A stretch of DNA of 64,000 bases from Halopseudomonas salegens (GCF_900105655.1 NZ_LT629787.1:744001-808000); one strand, 5' to 3'; shown: positions 36,590-47,214, counted from the first letter of the stretch. Numbers and translations: made by a program. Notes: generated by a model from the letters alone, not told the origin.

Positions 36590-39421
36590 TTATTTTGTAT
36601 TCGTCAGTAAAGGGCCCAGAAAGCGCCCGGTATGTGATGCGGGGTTGGCTGCCACCTGCTCCGGTGTACCTGTGGCTATGATCTGCCCGCCACCCGAGCC
36701 ACCTTCCGGTCCCATATCCACCAACCAGTCTGCGGTCTTGATGACATCCAGATTGTGTTCGATGACTACCACAGTGTTGCCATGGTCGCGCAACCGGTGA
36801 AGTACGTCGAGCAATTGTTGAATGTCGGCAAAGTGCAGGCCGGTGGTGGGTTCATCAAGAATATACAGGGTTTTGCCGGTATCTCGCTTGGACAGCTCGC
36901 GGGCAAGCTTGACCCGTTGAGCTTCACCGCCGGACAGGGTGGTGGCTGATTGACCCAGACGAATATAGGAGAGACCAACATCCATCAGGGTTTGTAGTTT
37001 GCGCGCCAGGGCCGGCACTGCATCGAAGAACTCACGCGCTTCTTCAATGGTCATCTCCAGCACTTCATGGATGTTCCTGCCCTTGTATTTGATCTCCAGC
37101 GTTTCCCGGTTGTAGCGCTTGCTCTTGCATACATCGCAGGGTACGTAGATATCCGGCAGGAAGTGCATTTCGACCTTGATCAGCCCATCGCCCTGGCAAG
37201 CTTCGCAGCGGCCACCCTTGACGTTGAAGGAGAATCGACCGGCCTTGTAACCGCGCGAGCGCGCTTCCTGGGTGCCGGCAAACAGGTCACGAATCGGCGT
37301 AAACAGGCCGGTATAGGTTGCCGGATTGGAGCGTGGGGTGCGGCCAATCGGGCTCTGGTCGATATCCACCACCTTGTCCAGGTATTGCATACCGTCAAAG
37401 CTGGTGTGCGGGGCGGCGTCCAGAGTAGTGGCGCCGTTCAGCTCGGTGGCGGTAAGCGGGTACAGGGTATTGTTGATCAGGGTGGATTTACCCGAGCCCG
37501 ATACACCGGTGACACAGGTCAGCAGGCCGACCGGAATCTCCAGGTTGACCTTCTGCAGGTTGTTGCCACAGGCCCCTTTGAGTCGCAGCCACTCCTGTTT
37601 GCGGGGTGGGGTACGCTGGGCCGGTACGGCAATCTTGACGCGCCCGGAGAGGTATTTTCCGGTCAATGAATCCGGATGCTCCATTACGGCCTGTGGCGTG
37701 CCATGGGCAACGATCTGACCACCATGGACGCCGGCCCCGGGACCTATGTCCACGACATAATCGGCCAGGCGGATGGCATCCTCGTCGTGTTCGACCACAA
37801 TCACGGTGTTGCCCAGGTCGCGCAGGTGAATCAGGGTGCCGAGCAGGCGCTCATTGTCACGCTGGTGCAAGCCAATCGAGGGTTCATCGAGAATGTACAT
37901 GACGCCGACCAGGCCAGCACCGATCTGGCTGGCCAGGCGAATACGCTGTGCTTCACCGCCGGAGAGGGTGTCGGCACTGCGGTCCAGCGTCAGGTAATCA
38001 AGCCCGACATTGACCAGAAACTGCAGGCGGGCACGAATTTCCTTGAGAATCTTCTCGGCAATCTCACCGCGGTTGCCCTGCAAGGTGAGTTGACCGAAAT
38101 ACTCGGCGGCGGCGCCGACCGGCATGGTGGTCAGTCCGGGCAGGTTGCGTTCGTCGATAAATACGTGGCGTGCTTCACGGCGTAGCCGGGTGCCGTGACA
38201 GGAAGGACAGGGCTGGGTGCTGAGAAACTTGGCCAGTTCTTCACGCACGCTGGCCGATTCGGTTTCCCGGTAGCGGCGCTCCATATTGGGCAGAATACCC
38301 TCGAACGGATGCTCACGACGGACCACATCGCCCCGGTCATTCATATAGCGGAAGGGCACTTTCTCCGTGCCGGTACCGGTGAGGATCACCTGTTGATGTT
38401 CAGCCGGGATATCGTCGAATGGCAGGTCGAGATCAATGCCGAAATGCTCGGCCAGTGAATTAAGCATCTGGAAGTAATACACGTTGCGTCGATCCCAGCC
38501 GCGGATCGCCCCTTCGCCAAGGGTCAGCTCACCATTGACCAGGCGCTTCTGATCAAAGAACTGTTTGACCCCCAGGCCATCACAGGTCGGGCAGGCGCCC
38601 GCCGGATTGTTGAAGGAGAACAGTCGGGGTTCCAGTTCGCTGATGGAGTGCCCACATACCGGACAGGCAAAGCGCGCGCTGAAGGTGACCTCGTCGCCGG
38701 TTTCACCTTCCATGGGCGCGATGATTGCCAGGCCATCGGCCAGATTGAGCGCAGTTTCAAACGACTCCGCCAGCCGCAGTTGCAGGTCATCGCGCACCTT
38801 GAACCGGTCAACCACTACTTCAATAGTATGCTTGCGCTTCTTGTCCAGTGCCGGGGCTTCATCCAGATCATGGATGCGGCCGTCAATGCGAGCCCGGACA
38901 AACCCCTGGGCACGTAATTCTTCAATGACCGCCAGGTGCTCGCCCTTGCGCTCGCGCATGACCGGTGCGAGCAGCATCAGCTTGCTGCCCTCGGTCATGC
39001 CCAGCACCTGATCGACCATCTGGCTCACGGTTTGCGCCGCCAGCGGCAGGTCGTGATCAGGGCAGCGCGGAATCCCCACACGGGCAAACAGCAGACGCAG
39101 ATAATCGTAGATCTCGGTAATGGTGCCAACGGTTGACCGGGGATTGTGCGAGGTGGATTTCTGTTCGATGGAAATCGCCGGTGACAAACCTTCGATATGG
39201 TCAACGTCGGGCTTTTCCATCATCGACAGAAACTGGCGTGCATAGGCAGACAGCGATTCGACATAGCGGCGCTGACCCTCGGCATAGAGGGTATCGAAAG
39301 CCAGAGAGGATTTACCCGAGCCGGACAGGCCGGTAAATACAATAAGCTTGTCGCGGGGCAAATCCAGGTCAATGTTCTTCAGGTTGTGGGTGCGCGCCCC
39401 ACGGATCAGAATGGTATCCAC
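36590..39421 (-). CDS. uvrA: Excinuclease ABC subunit A
   Basis: DNA-damage recognition ATPase of nucleotide excision repair, 943 residues. Two ABC modules are present, each with Walker A ([14 protein letters not shown] and [14 protein letters not shown]) and signature LSGGEAQR. Two zinc fingers: CPVCGHS...CPTCDG and CEACQGDG...[10 protein letters not shown]. The GTG at 39421 gives the usual start ([16 protein letters not shown]); the longer frame begins at a TTG and adds 11 residues not in relatives. The upstream region shows no clear LexA box. Order uvrA-MFS-ssb as in P. aeruginosa. Confidence 0.95.
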   Translation of the reverse strand: MDTILIRGARTHNLKNIDLDLPRDKLIVFTGLSGSGKSSLAFDTLYAEGQRRYVESLSAYARQFLSMMEKPDVDHIEGLSPAISIEQKSTSHNPRSTVGTITEIYDYLRLLFARVGIPRCPDHDLPLAAQTVSQMVDQVLGMTEGSKLMLLAPVMRERKGEHLAVIEELRAQGFVRARIDGRIHDLDEAPALDKKRKHTIEVVVDRFKVRDDLQLRLAESFETALNLADGLAIIAPMEGETGDEVTFSARFACPVCGHSISELEPRLFSFNNPAGACPTCDGLGVKQFFDQKRLVNGELTLGEGAIRGWDRRNVYYFQMLNSLAEHFGIDLDLPFDDIPAEHQQVILTGTGTEKVPFRYMNDRGDVVRREHPFEGILPNMERRYRETESASVREELAKFLSTQPCPSCHGTRLRREARHVFIDERNLPGLTTMPVGAAAEYFGQLTLQGNRGEIAEKILKEIRARLQFLVNVGLDYLTLDRSADTLSGGEAQRIRLASQIGAGLVGVMYILDEPSIGLHQRDNERLLGTLIHLRDLGNTVIVVEHDEDAIRLADYVVDIGPGAGVHGGQIVAHGTPQAVMEHPDSLTGKYLSGRVKIAVPAQRTPPRKQEWLRLKGACGNNLQKVNLEIPVGLLTCVTGVSGSGKSTLINNTLYPLTATELNGATTLDAAPHTSFDGMQYLDKVVDIDQSPIGRTPRSNPATYTGLFTPIRDLFAGTQEARSRGYKAGRFSFNVKGGRCEACQGDGLIKVEMHFLPDIYVPCDVCKSKRYNRETLEIKYKGRNIHEVLEMTIEEAREFFDAVPALARKLQTLMDVGLSYIRLGQSATTLSGGEAQRVKLARELSKRDTGKTLYILDEPTTGLHFADIQQLLDVLHRLRDHGNTVVVIEHNLDVIKTADWLVDMGPEGGSGGGQIIATGTPEQVAANPASHTGRFLGPLLTNTK

Positions 39422-39601
39422 AGCAATGTCCCGGCCGGTCAGCAAAGCCAACAAGTATACGGGTCAGTAGCCTCATGCAGCAAAAGCTGTGTGCGCTGTT
39501 TGCAAAGGTTTTGCAACCAGAGTTGTCTTCTCCACAGGATGTGCGTCAGCCTTGGCAAGGCGTGCTAAAATGCGCGCTTTTCATTGACCCTTGGAGTTGT
39601 G

Positions 39602-40972
39602 ATGCCCCAGGCTGATGCCATGTCCACTGCCGAAAGGCGAGCGGCTTCCTCGCTGGCTGGTGTGTTTGCCTTTCGCATGCTGGGGCTGTTTATGGTGTTG
39701 CCGGTGCTGGCGACTTACGGTCAGAGCCTGCGTGGCGCGACACCCTTTCTGATCGGGGTGGCGATCGGTGCCTATGGCTTCACCCAGGCCCTGTTGCAGA
39801 TTCCGTTCGGCATGTTGTCCGATCGGATCGGACGCAAGCCGGTGATCATCGGTGGCTTGCTGCTGTTTGCCCTTGGTGGTCTGGTCGCCGCCCAGGCAGA
39901 CAGCATGTGGGGAGTGATTTTTGGGCGTGTATTGCAGGGTGCCGGGGCGATTGCGGCTGCCATTATGGCACTGGTGGCTGATCTGACGCGCGAACAACAC
40001 CGTACCAAGGCGATGGCAATGATCGGTATGAGTATTGGCCTGGCTTTCGCCGTCGCCATGGTCGTGGGTCCGGTGATTGCCGGGATGGCCGGCCTGTCGG
40101 CGGTGTTTTATGTCACCAGTGGCCTGGCGGTCGTCGGTATGGCCCTGGTGATCTGGGTCGTGCCGGCGCCGGATGCGGTATTCCCGCACCGTGATGCCGG
40201 CGTAGTAGCCAGTGCTTTCCTGCCGGTGCTGCGCCAGGCCGATTTGCTGCGTCTGAATTATGGTATCGCCGTGCTGCATGCCATCCTGATGGCCAGTTTT
40301 GTGGCTATTCCGCTGGCGCTGCAAGACCGCGCGGGGTTGCCGGCAGACCAGCATTGGTGGGTTTATCTGTCGGCATTGCTGTTGTCATTCTGCGTTATGG
40401 TGCCATTCATTATCTATGCCGAGCGCCAACGCAAAATGAAGCAGGTGGTGCTTGGCGCCATTCTGCTGCTGGCCCTGGTGCAGCCACTGCTATGGCTCAG
40501 CCTGGATTCGCTCGCCTGGCTGGTTGCGGCTATTGTGTTGTTTTTTGTCGGTTTCAATCTGCTTGAGGCAACCATGCCCTCGCTGTTGAGCAAGATTGCG
40601 CCGGCCGGAGGCAAAGGGACGGCCATGGGCATTTACTCCACCAGCCAGTTTGCCGGTGCTGGGCTGGGCGGTGTGCTGGGCGGGGCGGTATTCAGCGCCT
40701 TTGGCCTGGGTGGTGTTTTCGTCTGCTGTGCGGTGCTCGCGCTTTCATGGTATGTGATTGGTGTTACCATGCGTGAACCGCCATATGTCACCAGCTACCG
40801 CCTGACGTTGCCCCTGGCCCTGGCCCGGGATGAGGCATTGCCCCGGCGCATTCTGGCGGTACCGGGAGTGGCAGAAGCGGTAGTGGTTGCTGATGAAGGC
40901 GCCGCTTATTTGAAAGTTGATACCAAGGTGTTGGACCGTGAGGCGCTGGAGCTGCTGGTGCAGCCTGCCTGA
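39602..40972 (+). CDS. MFS transporter with C-terminal YAM-like domain (YajR type)
   Basis: 456 residues, 12 membrane segments. Motif [18 protein letters not shown] lies in the first half. The last 70 residues ([29 protein letters not shown]) form a small ferredoxin-like domain, as in E. coli YajR. Substrate unknown. The ATG at 39602 has GGAG six bases before; the upstream TTG at 39584 is not used. Divergent from uvrA; ssb follows after 26 bases. Confidence 0.88.
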   Translation: MPQADAMSTAERRAASSLAGVFAFRMLGLFMVLPVLATYGQSLRGATPFLIGVAIGAYGFTQALLQIPFGMLSDRIGRKPVIIGGLLLFALGGLVAAQADSMWGVIFGRVLQGAGAIAAAIMALVADLTREQHRTKAMAMIGMSIGLAFAVAMVVGPVIAGMAGLSAVFYVTSGLAVVGMALVIWVVPAPDAVFPHRDAGVVASAFLPVLRQADLLRLNYGIAVLHAILMASFVAIPLALQDRAGLPADQHWWVYLSALLLSFCVMVPFIIYAERQRKMKQVVLGAILLLALVQPLLWLSLDSLAWLVAAIVLFFVGFNLLEATMPSLLSKIAPAGGKGTAMGIYSTSQFAGAGLGGVLGGAVFSAFGLGGVFVCCAVLALSWYVIGVTMREPPYVTSYRLTLPLALARDEALPRRILAVPGVAEAVVVADEGAAYLKVDTKVLDREALELLVQPA

Positions 40973-40998
40973 ACGCGTCCGCCCGCAAGGAGAAGAAG

Positions 40999-41493
40999 AT
41001 GGCCAGAGGCGTAAACAAAGTAATTCTGATCGGCAATCTGGGTGGTGACCCGGATGTGCGTTACCTGCCCAATGGCAATGCCGTAGCCAATATCACCCTG
41101 GCAACCACGGATAGCTGGAAAGACAAGCAGAGCGGCCAGATGCAGGAAAGAACCGAATGGCACCGGGTGGTGTTTTTTGGTCGCGTTGCCGAAGTGGTGG
41201 GTGAATATGCACGCAAGGGCTCCAAGCTCTATGTGGAAGGCCGCCTGCAGACCCGCGAGTGGGAAAAGGATGGTGTCAAGCGTTACACCACTGAGGTAGT
41301 CGTTGATCTGGGCGGCCAGATGCAGCTGCTTGATGGCCGCAGTCAGGGTGGCGATGCGCCGGCTCCACGGCAGTCTGCCCCGCGTCAGCAGCCTCAGCAG
41401 CCGTCGCAACAGCAACGTCCTGAGCAGCAGCCCGCTGCAGCACAGCAGGCAACGCCCGATTACGACAGCTTCGATGATGATATTCCGTTCTGA
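40999..41493 (+). CDS. ssb: Single-stranded DNA-binding protein
   Basis: Binds and protects ssDNA and recruits partners through its tail. 164 residues: OB fold (about 1-112, starting [22 protein letters not shown]), a Gln/Pro-rich flexible linker and the acidic tip DDDIPF that docks repair and replication proteins. A strong AGGAGAAG precedes the ATG. Followed by a clear terminator. Confidence 0.97.
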   Translation: MARGVNKVILIGNLGGDPDVRYLPNGNAVANITLATTDSWKDKQSGQMQERTEWHRVVFFGRVAEVVGEYARKGSKLYVEGRLQTREWEKDGVKRYTTEVVVDLGGQMQLLDGRSQGGDAPAPRQSAPRQQPQQPSQQQRPEQQPAAAQQATPDYDSFDDDIPF

Positions 41494-41512
41494 AATGAAC
41501 CTGTCCTGAATG

Positions 41513-41562
41513 CCCGGTATGCCGGAGGATGGTCAGCATCCTCCCGCAACCGGGTTTTTTTA
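41513..41562 (+). terminator. Terminator after ssb
   Basis: Two-tier hairpin: outer arms CCCGGT / ACCGGG, inner arms GGAGGATG / CATCCTCC, then a run of seven T. Confidence 0.9.
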
Positions 41563-41583
41563 TACCAGTGAACAGGAATCTGC

Positions 41584-42261
41584 ATGTCCCAGGTCTATTT
41601 TGTGCGCCACGGCCAGGCCTCGTTTGGTACCGATAACTACGATCAACTCTCGCCCATGGGGCACCAGCAGTCAGTCTTGCTGGGTGAATATTTCCGCCAG
41701 AGGAATATGCAGTTTGATCATATTCTGCTCGGCGACATGGTACGCCACCGGGAAACTGCCGAGGGCATCTGCAGCGGTATGCAAATCGATACCGATGGTT
41801 TTGAGGTGCGCCCGGAACTCAACGAGTTCGATTTTCACAGCATCCTGCAAGCCTTTCTGGTCCAGTTTCCCGAGCAAGCATTGCCGGAGAAGCCGGCTGT
41901 AGCCGATTTTTTCAAGCGCCTGCGCAAGGGCATCATCCTCTGGTCCCGCGGTGAGCTGGAAGGCAACCTGCCGGAAACCTGGGTTGAGTTTGAGGAGCGC
42001 ATGCTGAGAGTACGCAATGACATCATGCAGCAGTGCATCGGCAAGAAAGTACTGGCGGTCAGTTCCGGTGGAGCTATCGCCATGCTGGTGCGCCAGTTGC
42101 TGCAAGCACCCAGCGAAACCATGGTTGAGCTAAATTTGCAGACGCGCAACACGGCGCTGATCCATTGCGTATTCAACCCGCGTTCCATGCGCTTGAGCAG
42201 CTTCAACAACATTCCTCACCTGGACAATGAAGCCAATCAGCACCTGATCAGCTATGCCTGA
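41584..42261 (+). CDS. Histidine phosphatase family protein
   Basis: 225 residues with the RHG motif at residues 8-10 (YFVRHGQASFGTDNYDQLS) and the second catalytic His region VLAVSSGGAIAML, where the usual Gly-His is Ser-Gly, so the second His is not obvious. Phosphoglycerate-mutase-like fold; the substrate may be a phosphosugar or phosphoprotein. The insert between residues 80 and 130 is longer than in SixA-type enzymes. No partner genes nearby suggest a pathway. Confidence 0.8.
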   Translation: MSQVYFVRHGQASFGTDNYDQLSPMGHQQSVLLGEYFRQRNMQFDHILLGDMVRHRETAEGICSGMQIDTDGFEVRPELNEFDFHSILQAFLVQFPEQALPEKPAVADFFKRLRKGIILWSRGELEGNLPETWVEFEERMLRVRNDIMQQCIGKKVLAVSSGGAIAMLVRQLLQAPSETMVELNLQTRNTALIHCVFNPRSMRLSSFNNIPHLDNEANQHLISYA

Positions 42262-42322
42262 GGGGCGATGAAAGTGCTACATTATTGCGCATGAGCGTTT
42301 TGGTTTGGTCAAGGGTGGTTGA

Positions 42323-43195
42323 ATGCGCAAGCGGGTAATGCTGGTGGGGGCGGAAACCACCCTGGGGCAGGAATTAGAGGCACTGGCGGCCATGCAGGGT
42401 GTCACCCTGCTGGCACGCAGCTGTCCGGCAGCAGGCTGGGACGCTGCCGAACTGAATAGCTGGCTGGACCAGGATCGCCCCGATGTGGTGGTCAATCTGG
42501 CGCACTTTCATCAGCAGTTTCAGTGTGATGTACCCGCTGTGGCGGATCTGCAGCATTTGCAGGCTTTTCATGAACGGCTGATGGAGGCTGCAACGGCGCA
42601 TGGCTGCTGGCTGTTGATGCTGTCCAGCGCACGGGTTTTTGATGGTGAAAAAACCACGCCTTATGCTGAAAAGGACGAAGTGGCGCCGCTGGATGCGCTG
42701 GGTCGTTTGCAACACCTGCTCGAGAGTGAACTGCGCCGCGCGAATGACCGGCATCTTATACTGCGCTTGAGCTGGGTGCTGGATAACAGCGCTGATGGTC
42801 ATTTGCAGCGTTTGCGACATCAACTGTGTGCTGGAGACAGTCTGGCACTGGCCAAAGAGTGGCGGGGTAATCCGACGCCGGTGGCTGACGTGGCGCGAGT
42901 GATCTTTGCCATGCTGCGACAGGTGGACTGCGCTGCCGCAGTGCAAGGCACCTATCATTATGGCAGTGTCGAGGCATCCAGCTGGATAAGCCTGGCCAAA
43001 AGCCTCGCCCAGGAGCTGCTGGCCAGTGGCGAGTTGGAGCAAGACCCGGTCATCATTCCGGCCCCCTTTTTCGAACAATCCATGGCAGGTCATCAGCCAC
43101 AGAATGCCGCCTTGACGCACAAGCGTCTGATGCATGTGTTCGGTATCAAGCCGCGTCCCTGGCGTGCGCAGTTGGTGCATTTGCTGGCGAGTTAA
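42323..43195 (+). CDS. Degenerate RmlD-like sugar-nucleotide-binding protein
   Basis: 290 residues with the overall pattern of dTDP-4-dehydrorhamnose reductase (VVNLAHFHQQ..., LMLSSARVFDGEKTTPYAEKDEVAP). The catalytic YxxxK is replaced: the expected YGRTK position reads LGRLQ. The cofactor loop VGAETTLGQ lacks the middle Gly. It is therefore unlikely to be a normal reductase and may be a binding or regulatory protein. No other rhamnose genes lie nearby. Confidence 0.7.
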   Translation: MRKRVMLVGAETTLGQELEALAAMQGVTLLARSCPAAGWDAAELNSWLDQDRPDVVVNLAHFHQQFQCDVPAVADLQHLQAFHERLMEAATAHGCWLLMLSSARVFDGEKTTPYAEKDEVAPLDALGRLQHLLESELRRANDRHLILRLSWVLDNSADGHLQRLRHQLCAGDSLALAKEWRGNPTPVADVARVIFAMLRQVDCAAAVQGTYHYGSVEASSWISLAKSLAQELLASGELEQDPVIIPAPFFEQSMAGHQPQNAALTHKRLMHVFGIKPRPWRAQLVHLLAS

Positions 43196-43208
43196 GATAA
43201 CTGCATAA

Positions 43209-43236
43209 AAAAACGGCCGCATGGGCGACCGTTTTT
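43209..43236. terminator. Bidirectional hairpin between the RmlD-like gene and ompW
   Basis: AAAAACGGCCGC / GCGACCGTTTTT with one mismatched pair and a four-base loop, between two convergent genes. Confidence 0.85.
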
Positions 43237-43251
43237 GTCTGCGACTGGAGC

Positions 43252-43947
43252 TTAGAACTTGTAGCCCAGACCGACCATGTAGACCCAGGGATCAATGTCC
43301 ACTTTTACCTTGGTTTGCTGGTATCCCAGTGCAGTGGGGCCATTGACAGAGGCATCGGTACTGATGTCGATGTAGCGAGCCTGGGCATTCAGCATAAGGT
43401 TGTCGCTGAGCATGTAATCAGCACCGATCTGCACCGCCAGACCCCAGGAGTCATCCAGGCTAAGGCCACTGAAACCCTGTGCCTTACGGGTGCCGGTGAG
43501 GTCTTCACTGAAGAAGGTGGTGTAATTGATGCCGGCGCCGACATACGGCTGGAAAGCCGATTGATGCTGCAGCGGATACCATACGGCACTCAAAGTGGGT
43601 GGCAGGTGCTTGATGTCAGCCAGCTTTCCATCCAGACCGCCGCCAAGCCCTTTGACGCCGACGGTGTGGCTGAACGGAGTAGCAGCCAGAAGCTCGATAC
43701 CCAGATTGCTGTTCAGCATGTAGACAAAGTTGAGACCCAGTTGGGTGTCGCTGTCAACGGTTGCGCCAGTTCCCGGAATCGAGGCACCGTCAAACTTCAG
43801 GGTGCTGCTGCTTTCGCGCGGATCGACAGTTACCGCGCCAGCGCGAACGATGATATCGCCGGCCTGGTAGGCTTGGGCCACTGAAGCAGCCAGCAGGGCG
43901 GGGGCAAGCAGAAGGCCAGCGGCCAGTTGAGTGGTGAAGCGCGACAT
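43252..43947 (-). CDS. ompW: OmpW family outer membrane protein
   Basis: Eight-stranded beta-barrel porin-like protein for small hydrophobic compounds. The 231 residues start with signal peptide MSRFTTQLAAGLLLAPALLAASVAQA, cut before YQAGD. Family features: QAGDIIVRAGAVTVDP, LGIELLAATPF, HLPPTLSAVWYP, PYVGAGINYT and the C-terminal GLGYKF for BAM recognition. The ATG at 43947 has GGAG at the right distance; the upstream frame is rejected. Confidence 0.93.
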   Translation of the reverse strand: MSRFTTQLAAGLLLAPALLAASVAQAYQAGDIIVRAGAVTVDPRESSSTLKFDGASIPGTGATVDSDTQLGLNFVYMLNSNLGIELLAATPFSHTVGVKGLGGGLDGKLADIKHLPPTLSAVWYPLQHQSAFQPYVGAGINYTTFFSEDLTGTRKAQGFSGLSLDDSWGLAVQIGADYMLSDNLMLNAQARYIDISTDASVNGPTALGYQQTKVKVDIDPWVYMVGLGYKF

Positions 43948-44051
43948 AGTTATGTCTCCTTTGAGTGTTGGCAGGAGCAATACTAGGGGCTGCGAGTGGG
44001 TGGGTTATTGATCTGCAGCAATTTTTTGGTTGTCGTGACTGCGACAGTTGA

Positions 44052-44074
44052 CCGCAGGTATCGGCAACCTGCGG
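44052..44074. promoter_or_regulatory. Perfect 8-base inverted repeat upstream of the TtpC operon
   Basis: CCGCAGGT, seven-base spacer, ACCTGCGG. No T-run follows, so it looks more like an operator or a leader stem-loop than a terminator. No known regulator assigned. Confidence 0.35.
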
Positions 44075-44093
44075 GTTGCATTGGTTGTCGCAT

Positions 44094-44112
44094 AAAGATG
44101 ATAATGCTTCTC
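44094..44112 (+). promoter_or_regulatory. Possible Fur box of the TtpC/TonB2 operon
   Basis: AAAGATGATAATGCTTCTC agrees with the 19-base Fur consensus at 13 positions by my count, about 40 bases before the first start codon. Iron control would suit a TonB-energising operon. The match is modest. Confidence 0.4.
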
Positions 44113-44153
44113 TTTTAGAGTTCGTGGCGCGCAATGCGCATTGGGGGAAGGCA

Positions 44154-44921
44154 ATGAAAGGGTGGTTAATTGGACTGTTGCTGTTACCAGCTGTAGTACT
44201 GGCTGATACGCGGTTGCAGGATGCCCAGCAGGAAAGCGAGGCCTTGCAGCGCGACGCAGCGGCAGCCCAACAGCGCATCGATCAGCTTGACGATGCCGCC
44301 CGCGAGGCTCTGCAACGCTACCGTGATGCCTTGTTGCAAAGCCGGCAATTGCGCGATTACAACACGCGCATGGCAGCAATGGTCGAAGCCCAGCGTGACG
44401 AGCTGGCCAGCCTCGAAGAGCAGCTGGCCAGTATCGAACAAACCCAGCGCGCGGTTCTGCCGTTATTGCAACAGATGGTCAGCAGCCTGGAGCAATTCGT
44501 CGCTCTGGATTTGCCGTTTCTGCCCGAAGAGCGCGCAGCGCGGATCAATCACTTGCACACGTTGATGGACCGGGCCGATGTCAGCGTAGCGGAGAAATAT
44601 CGGCGGGTGATCGAGGCCTACCAGATCGAGAGCGACTATGGCCGCACCCTGGAAGCCTGGCGCGGCACACTGAAGGTCGAACAGGGTCAGCGAACCGTTG
44701 AATTCCTCCGCCTGGGGCGGGTCATGCTTTATTTCCAGAGCCTCGATAGCCGTGAGCAAGGCTATTGGGATGCCAGTGCCCAGCGCTGGACCAGCTTGCC
44801 CGGAAGTTACCGGCGCGCTCTGGAACAGGGTATTCGCATTGCCCGCCAGCAACAGACCCCGGAGATGTTGCGCCTGCCGCTGAAACCGGTAACACCCACT
44901 GTCGCCGGGGAGGGCAACTGA
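44154..44921 (+). CDS. DUF3450 periplasmic coiled-coil protein of a TonB2 system
   Basis: 255 residues: signal peptide MKGWLIGLLLLPAVVLA, long coiled coil (about 20-110, QESEALQRDAAAAQQRIDQL...), then a compact C-terminal part (LPFLPEERAARI, EAYQIESDYGRTLEAWRG). DUF3450 proteins occur almost only next to TtpC-type TonB systems. GGGGGAAG precedes the ATG; the upstream frame to 44076 is rejected. Its TGA overlaps the next ATG. Confidence 0.88.
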   Translation: MKGWLIGLLLLPAVVLADTRLQDAQQESEALQRDAAAAQQRIDQLDDAAREALQRYRDALLQSRQLRDYNTRMAAMVEAQRDELASLEEQLASIEQTQRAVLPLLQQMVSSLEQFVALDLPFLPEERAARINHLHTLMDRADVSVAEKYRRVIEAYQIESDYGRTLEAWRGTLKVEQGQRTVEFLRLGRVMLYFQSLDSREQGYWDASAQRWTSLPGSYRRALEQGIRIARQQQTPEMLRLPLKPVTPTVAGEGN

Positions 44922-46285
44922 TGCGTATTGCCAAGCACAAGAGCCTGACACTGAGCCTGGTTCTGATAGTGGGGCTGGTCAGCAGTCTTGCTCTGGCCGA
45001 CAGTCCGGATCTGGATCGCCTGCTGCAGGATATGCGCGAGTTGCGCAGTACCGAACAGCAGGCCATGCAGGCCCGTGAGCAAGCCTTTATTGCCGAACGC
45101 GGGCAGCAACAAGCTCGCGTACAAAGAGCTGAAGCGGAGCTGGCCGAGCTGGAAGCCGAGGCCGAAGCCCTGCGCCAGGCCTTTGATGAGCTGGATGCTG
45201 CCCTGACTGCTGGTGAGGAAGAATTGACCCAGCGCAGCGGGAACCTGGGCGAGCTCTTTGGCGTAGTGCGCCAGAGCGCTGGCGATACACGAAGTCAATG
45301 GCAGGACTCGTTGCTTAACGTACGCTTTCCGCAACGCCTGGAAATCCTTGAGCAGCTGGCAGAAAGTCGCCGGGTGCCGACCGCTGAGTCGCTGGAAGAT
45401 TTCTGGCTGCTGCTGCAGGAAGACATGACCGCCAGTGCTCGCATTGCTCGCTTCAATGCCCCGGTGGTGGGGCTGGATGGCCAGCAGCAAGAGGCCGAGG
45501 TAGTGCATGTCGGACCCTTTATGGCACTGCGGGATGGTCAGTATCTGAGTTATACCGCTGAAGCTGGTCAGTTCGAGGTGCCGCAACGGCAACCGGCCGG
45601 GCGTGGGCTCATCGATGATTTCGTTGCCCCACGCAATGATGTGGCTGACCTCTGGGTCGATGTCACCCGGGGCAACCTGCTCAACCAGTTGCAACGTACT
45701 CCCAGTCTGCTCGATAGGGTGCAGCAGGGCGGGCTGGTCGGCTATGTCATCGTATTTCTGGGTGTACTGGGGGTATTGCTTGCGCTGGGCAGGCTGGTCT
45801 GGCTGCAGCGTATTCAGCAAAAGGTCAATCGACAGATCGCCGATCTGGACCACCTGCGCAGCGACAACCCGTTGGGTCGGGTACTCGGCGTGATCGGCAG
45901 CCATCCACGGCTGGAGCAACTGGATACCCTGGAGCTCAAGCTGGACGAAGCGATTCTCAAGGAAACGCCGGCGCTGGAGCGCTGGCAAGGGCTGATCAAG
46001 CTGCTCGCTGCCGTCGCTCCCCTGCTGGGCTTGCTGGGTACAGTGACCGGCATGATTGCGACCTTCCAGGCGATCACCCTGTTCGGTACTGGTGATCCAC
46101 AACTGATGGCCGGGGGGATTTCCCAGGCATTGGTGACCACCGTGCTCGGTTTGATTGCGGCGATCCCGTTGTTGTTCATGCACGCACTGGTCGCTGCTCG
46201 CAGCAAATCACTGGTGCAGTTGCTGGAGCAGCAAAGTGCCGGACTGATTGCGTTGCATCTGGGGGAGGAGCGCCCGCGTGAGTGA
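44921..46285 (+). CDS. TtpC-type MotA/TolQ/ExbB proton channel with periplasmic N-terminal domain
   Basis: 454 residues: signal peptide (about 1-28), periplasmic coiled coil (DSPDLDRLLQDMRELRSTEQQ to about 110), beta-rich periplasmic part, then a membrane segment (about 273-295) and an ExbB-like channel domain with LLAAVAPLLGLLGTVTGMIATFQAI. Resembles Vibrio TtpC, which joins TonB2 to a second ExbB/ExbD pair to power iron-siderophore uptake. Overlaps both neighbours, so tightly coupled. Confidence 0.88.
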   Translation: MRIAKHKSLTLSLVLIVGLVSSLALADSPDLDRLLQDMRELRSTEQQAMQAREQAFIAERGQQQARVQRAEAELAELEAEAEALRQAFDELDAALTAGEEELTQRSGNLGELFGVVRQSAGDTRSQWQDSLLNVRFPQRLEILEQLAESRRVPTAESLEDFWLLLQEDMTASARIARFNAPVVGLDGQQQEAEVVHVGPFMALRDGQYLSYTAEAGQFEVPQRQPAGRGLIDDFVAPRNDVADLWVDVTRGNLLNQLQRTPSLLDRVQQGGLVGYVIVFLGVLGVLLALGRLVWLQRIQQKVNRQIADLDHLRSDNPLGRVLGVIGSHPRLEQLDTLELKLDEAILKETPALERWQGLIKLLAAVAPLLGLLGTVTGMIATFQAITLFGTGDPQLMAGGISQALVTTVLGLIAAIPLLFMHALVAARSKSLVQLLEQQSAGLIALHLGEERPRE

Positions 46286-46823
46286 AGGGCTCTGGTTGCT
46301 GCGCGACTTTCTGGATAGTGGCGGCTGGGTGCTGTGGAGCATTCTGCTGGTCAGCATCCTGCTCTGGACCCTGATGCTGGAGCGGCTGTGGTTCCTGGCC
46401 CGGGTATTTCCGCGCCAGGCCGGGCAATGGCAGCAGCGCTGGCAGGCGCGCAGTGATCGCAGCAGCCAGGCAGCCCGGCAGGTGCGGGCCGCCTGGCTGG
46501 CCCAGGCCCAACAGGAATTGATCCGTTATCTGCCGCTGGTGCGCGTGCTGATTGCGCTATGCCCCTTGCTCGGGTTGCTGGGTACCGTCAGCGGCATGAT
46601 TCAGGTTTTCGATGTGCTGGCCCTCAGCGGTCAGGGCAATCCCCGCGCCATGGCGGCCGGGGTATCGCGGGCGACTATCCCGACCATGGCCGGCATGGTG
46701 ATTGCCATCAGCGGCCTGTTTTGTCTGGCTCGACTGGATCAACAGTCACGTCGGGCCCTGCAGCGGTTGACCGACCGCCTGCGATACAGCGAGGAGCGAA
46801 CGCATGCGCATGCGACGGCATAG
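46278..46823 (+). CDS. exbB: ExbB-like proton channel protein of a TonB2 system
   Basis: 181 residues, three membrane segments, short form of ExbB/TolQ with LIALCPLLGLLGTVSGMIQVFDVLA. The GTG start at 46278 overlaps the TtpC stop by eight bases; the longer frame to 46248 is a shadow. Works with ExbD (overlap of 20 bases) as the proton-driven motor. Confidence 0.88.
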   Translation: MSEGLWLLRDFLDSGGWVLWSILLVSILLWTLMLERLWFLARVFPRQAGQWQQRWQARSDRSSQAARQVRAAWLAQAQQELIRYLPLVRVLIALCPLLGLLGTVSGMIQVFDVLALSGQGNPRAMAAGVSRATIPTMAGMVIAISGLFCLARLDQQSRRALQRLTDRLRYSEERTHAHATA

Positions 46824-47214
46824 CAGCAGTGAGGAAGAAGCCGGTATCGATTTGACGCCGATGCTGGATGTGGTCTTCATCATGCTGATTTTCTTTATTG
46901 TGACCAGTTCCTTTATCAAGGAATCCGGGATTACCGTACAGACGCCTTCGGCGGACAGTGCATCCGAACAGCCGCGCGGCAATATCATGATTGCAGTAAA
47001 CCCGCAGGGTGAGATATGGATTGATCGCCAGCCGGTTGATATTCGTGCCGTACGCGCCACAGTGGAACGTCTGCGAGTCGATCAGCCGGATAGCAGCGTG
47101 GTGGTCCAGGCGGATCAGGACGCGCGCAGTGGCCTGGTCATTCAGGTGATGGATCAGGTTCGCCTGGCCGGGGTTGCCGATGTCGCACTCGCGGCGACTG
47201 CCGAGGGTCGTTGA
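46804..47214 (+). CDS. exbD: ExbD-like protein of a TonB2 system
   Basis: 136 residues: cytoplasmic start, one membrane helix carrying the essential Asp (LTPMLDVVFIMLIFFIVTSSF), periplasmic domain with VVVQADQDARSGLVIQVMDQVRLAG. Standard ExbD/TolR length. Stop overlaps the tonB start. Confidence 0.9.
   Translation: MRMRRHSSSEEEAGIDLTPMLDVVFIMLIFFIVTSSFIKESGITVQTPSADSASEQPRGNIMIAVNPQGEIWIDRQPVDIRAVRATVERLRVDQPDSSVVVQADQDARSGLVIQVMDQVRLAGVADVALAATAEGR

Noticed and set aside
39422..39601. LexA box for uvrA
   Set aside because: I looked for CTGT-N8-ACAG in the divergent region and found no acceptable match.
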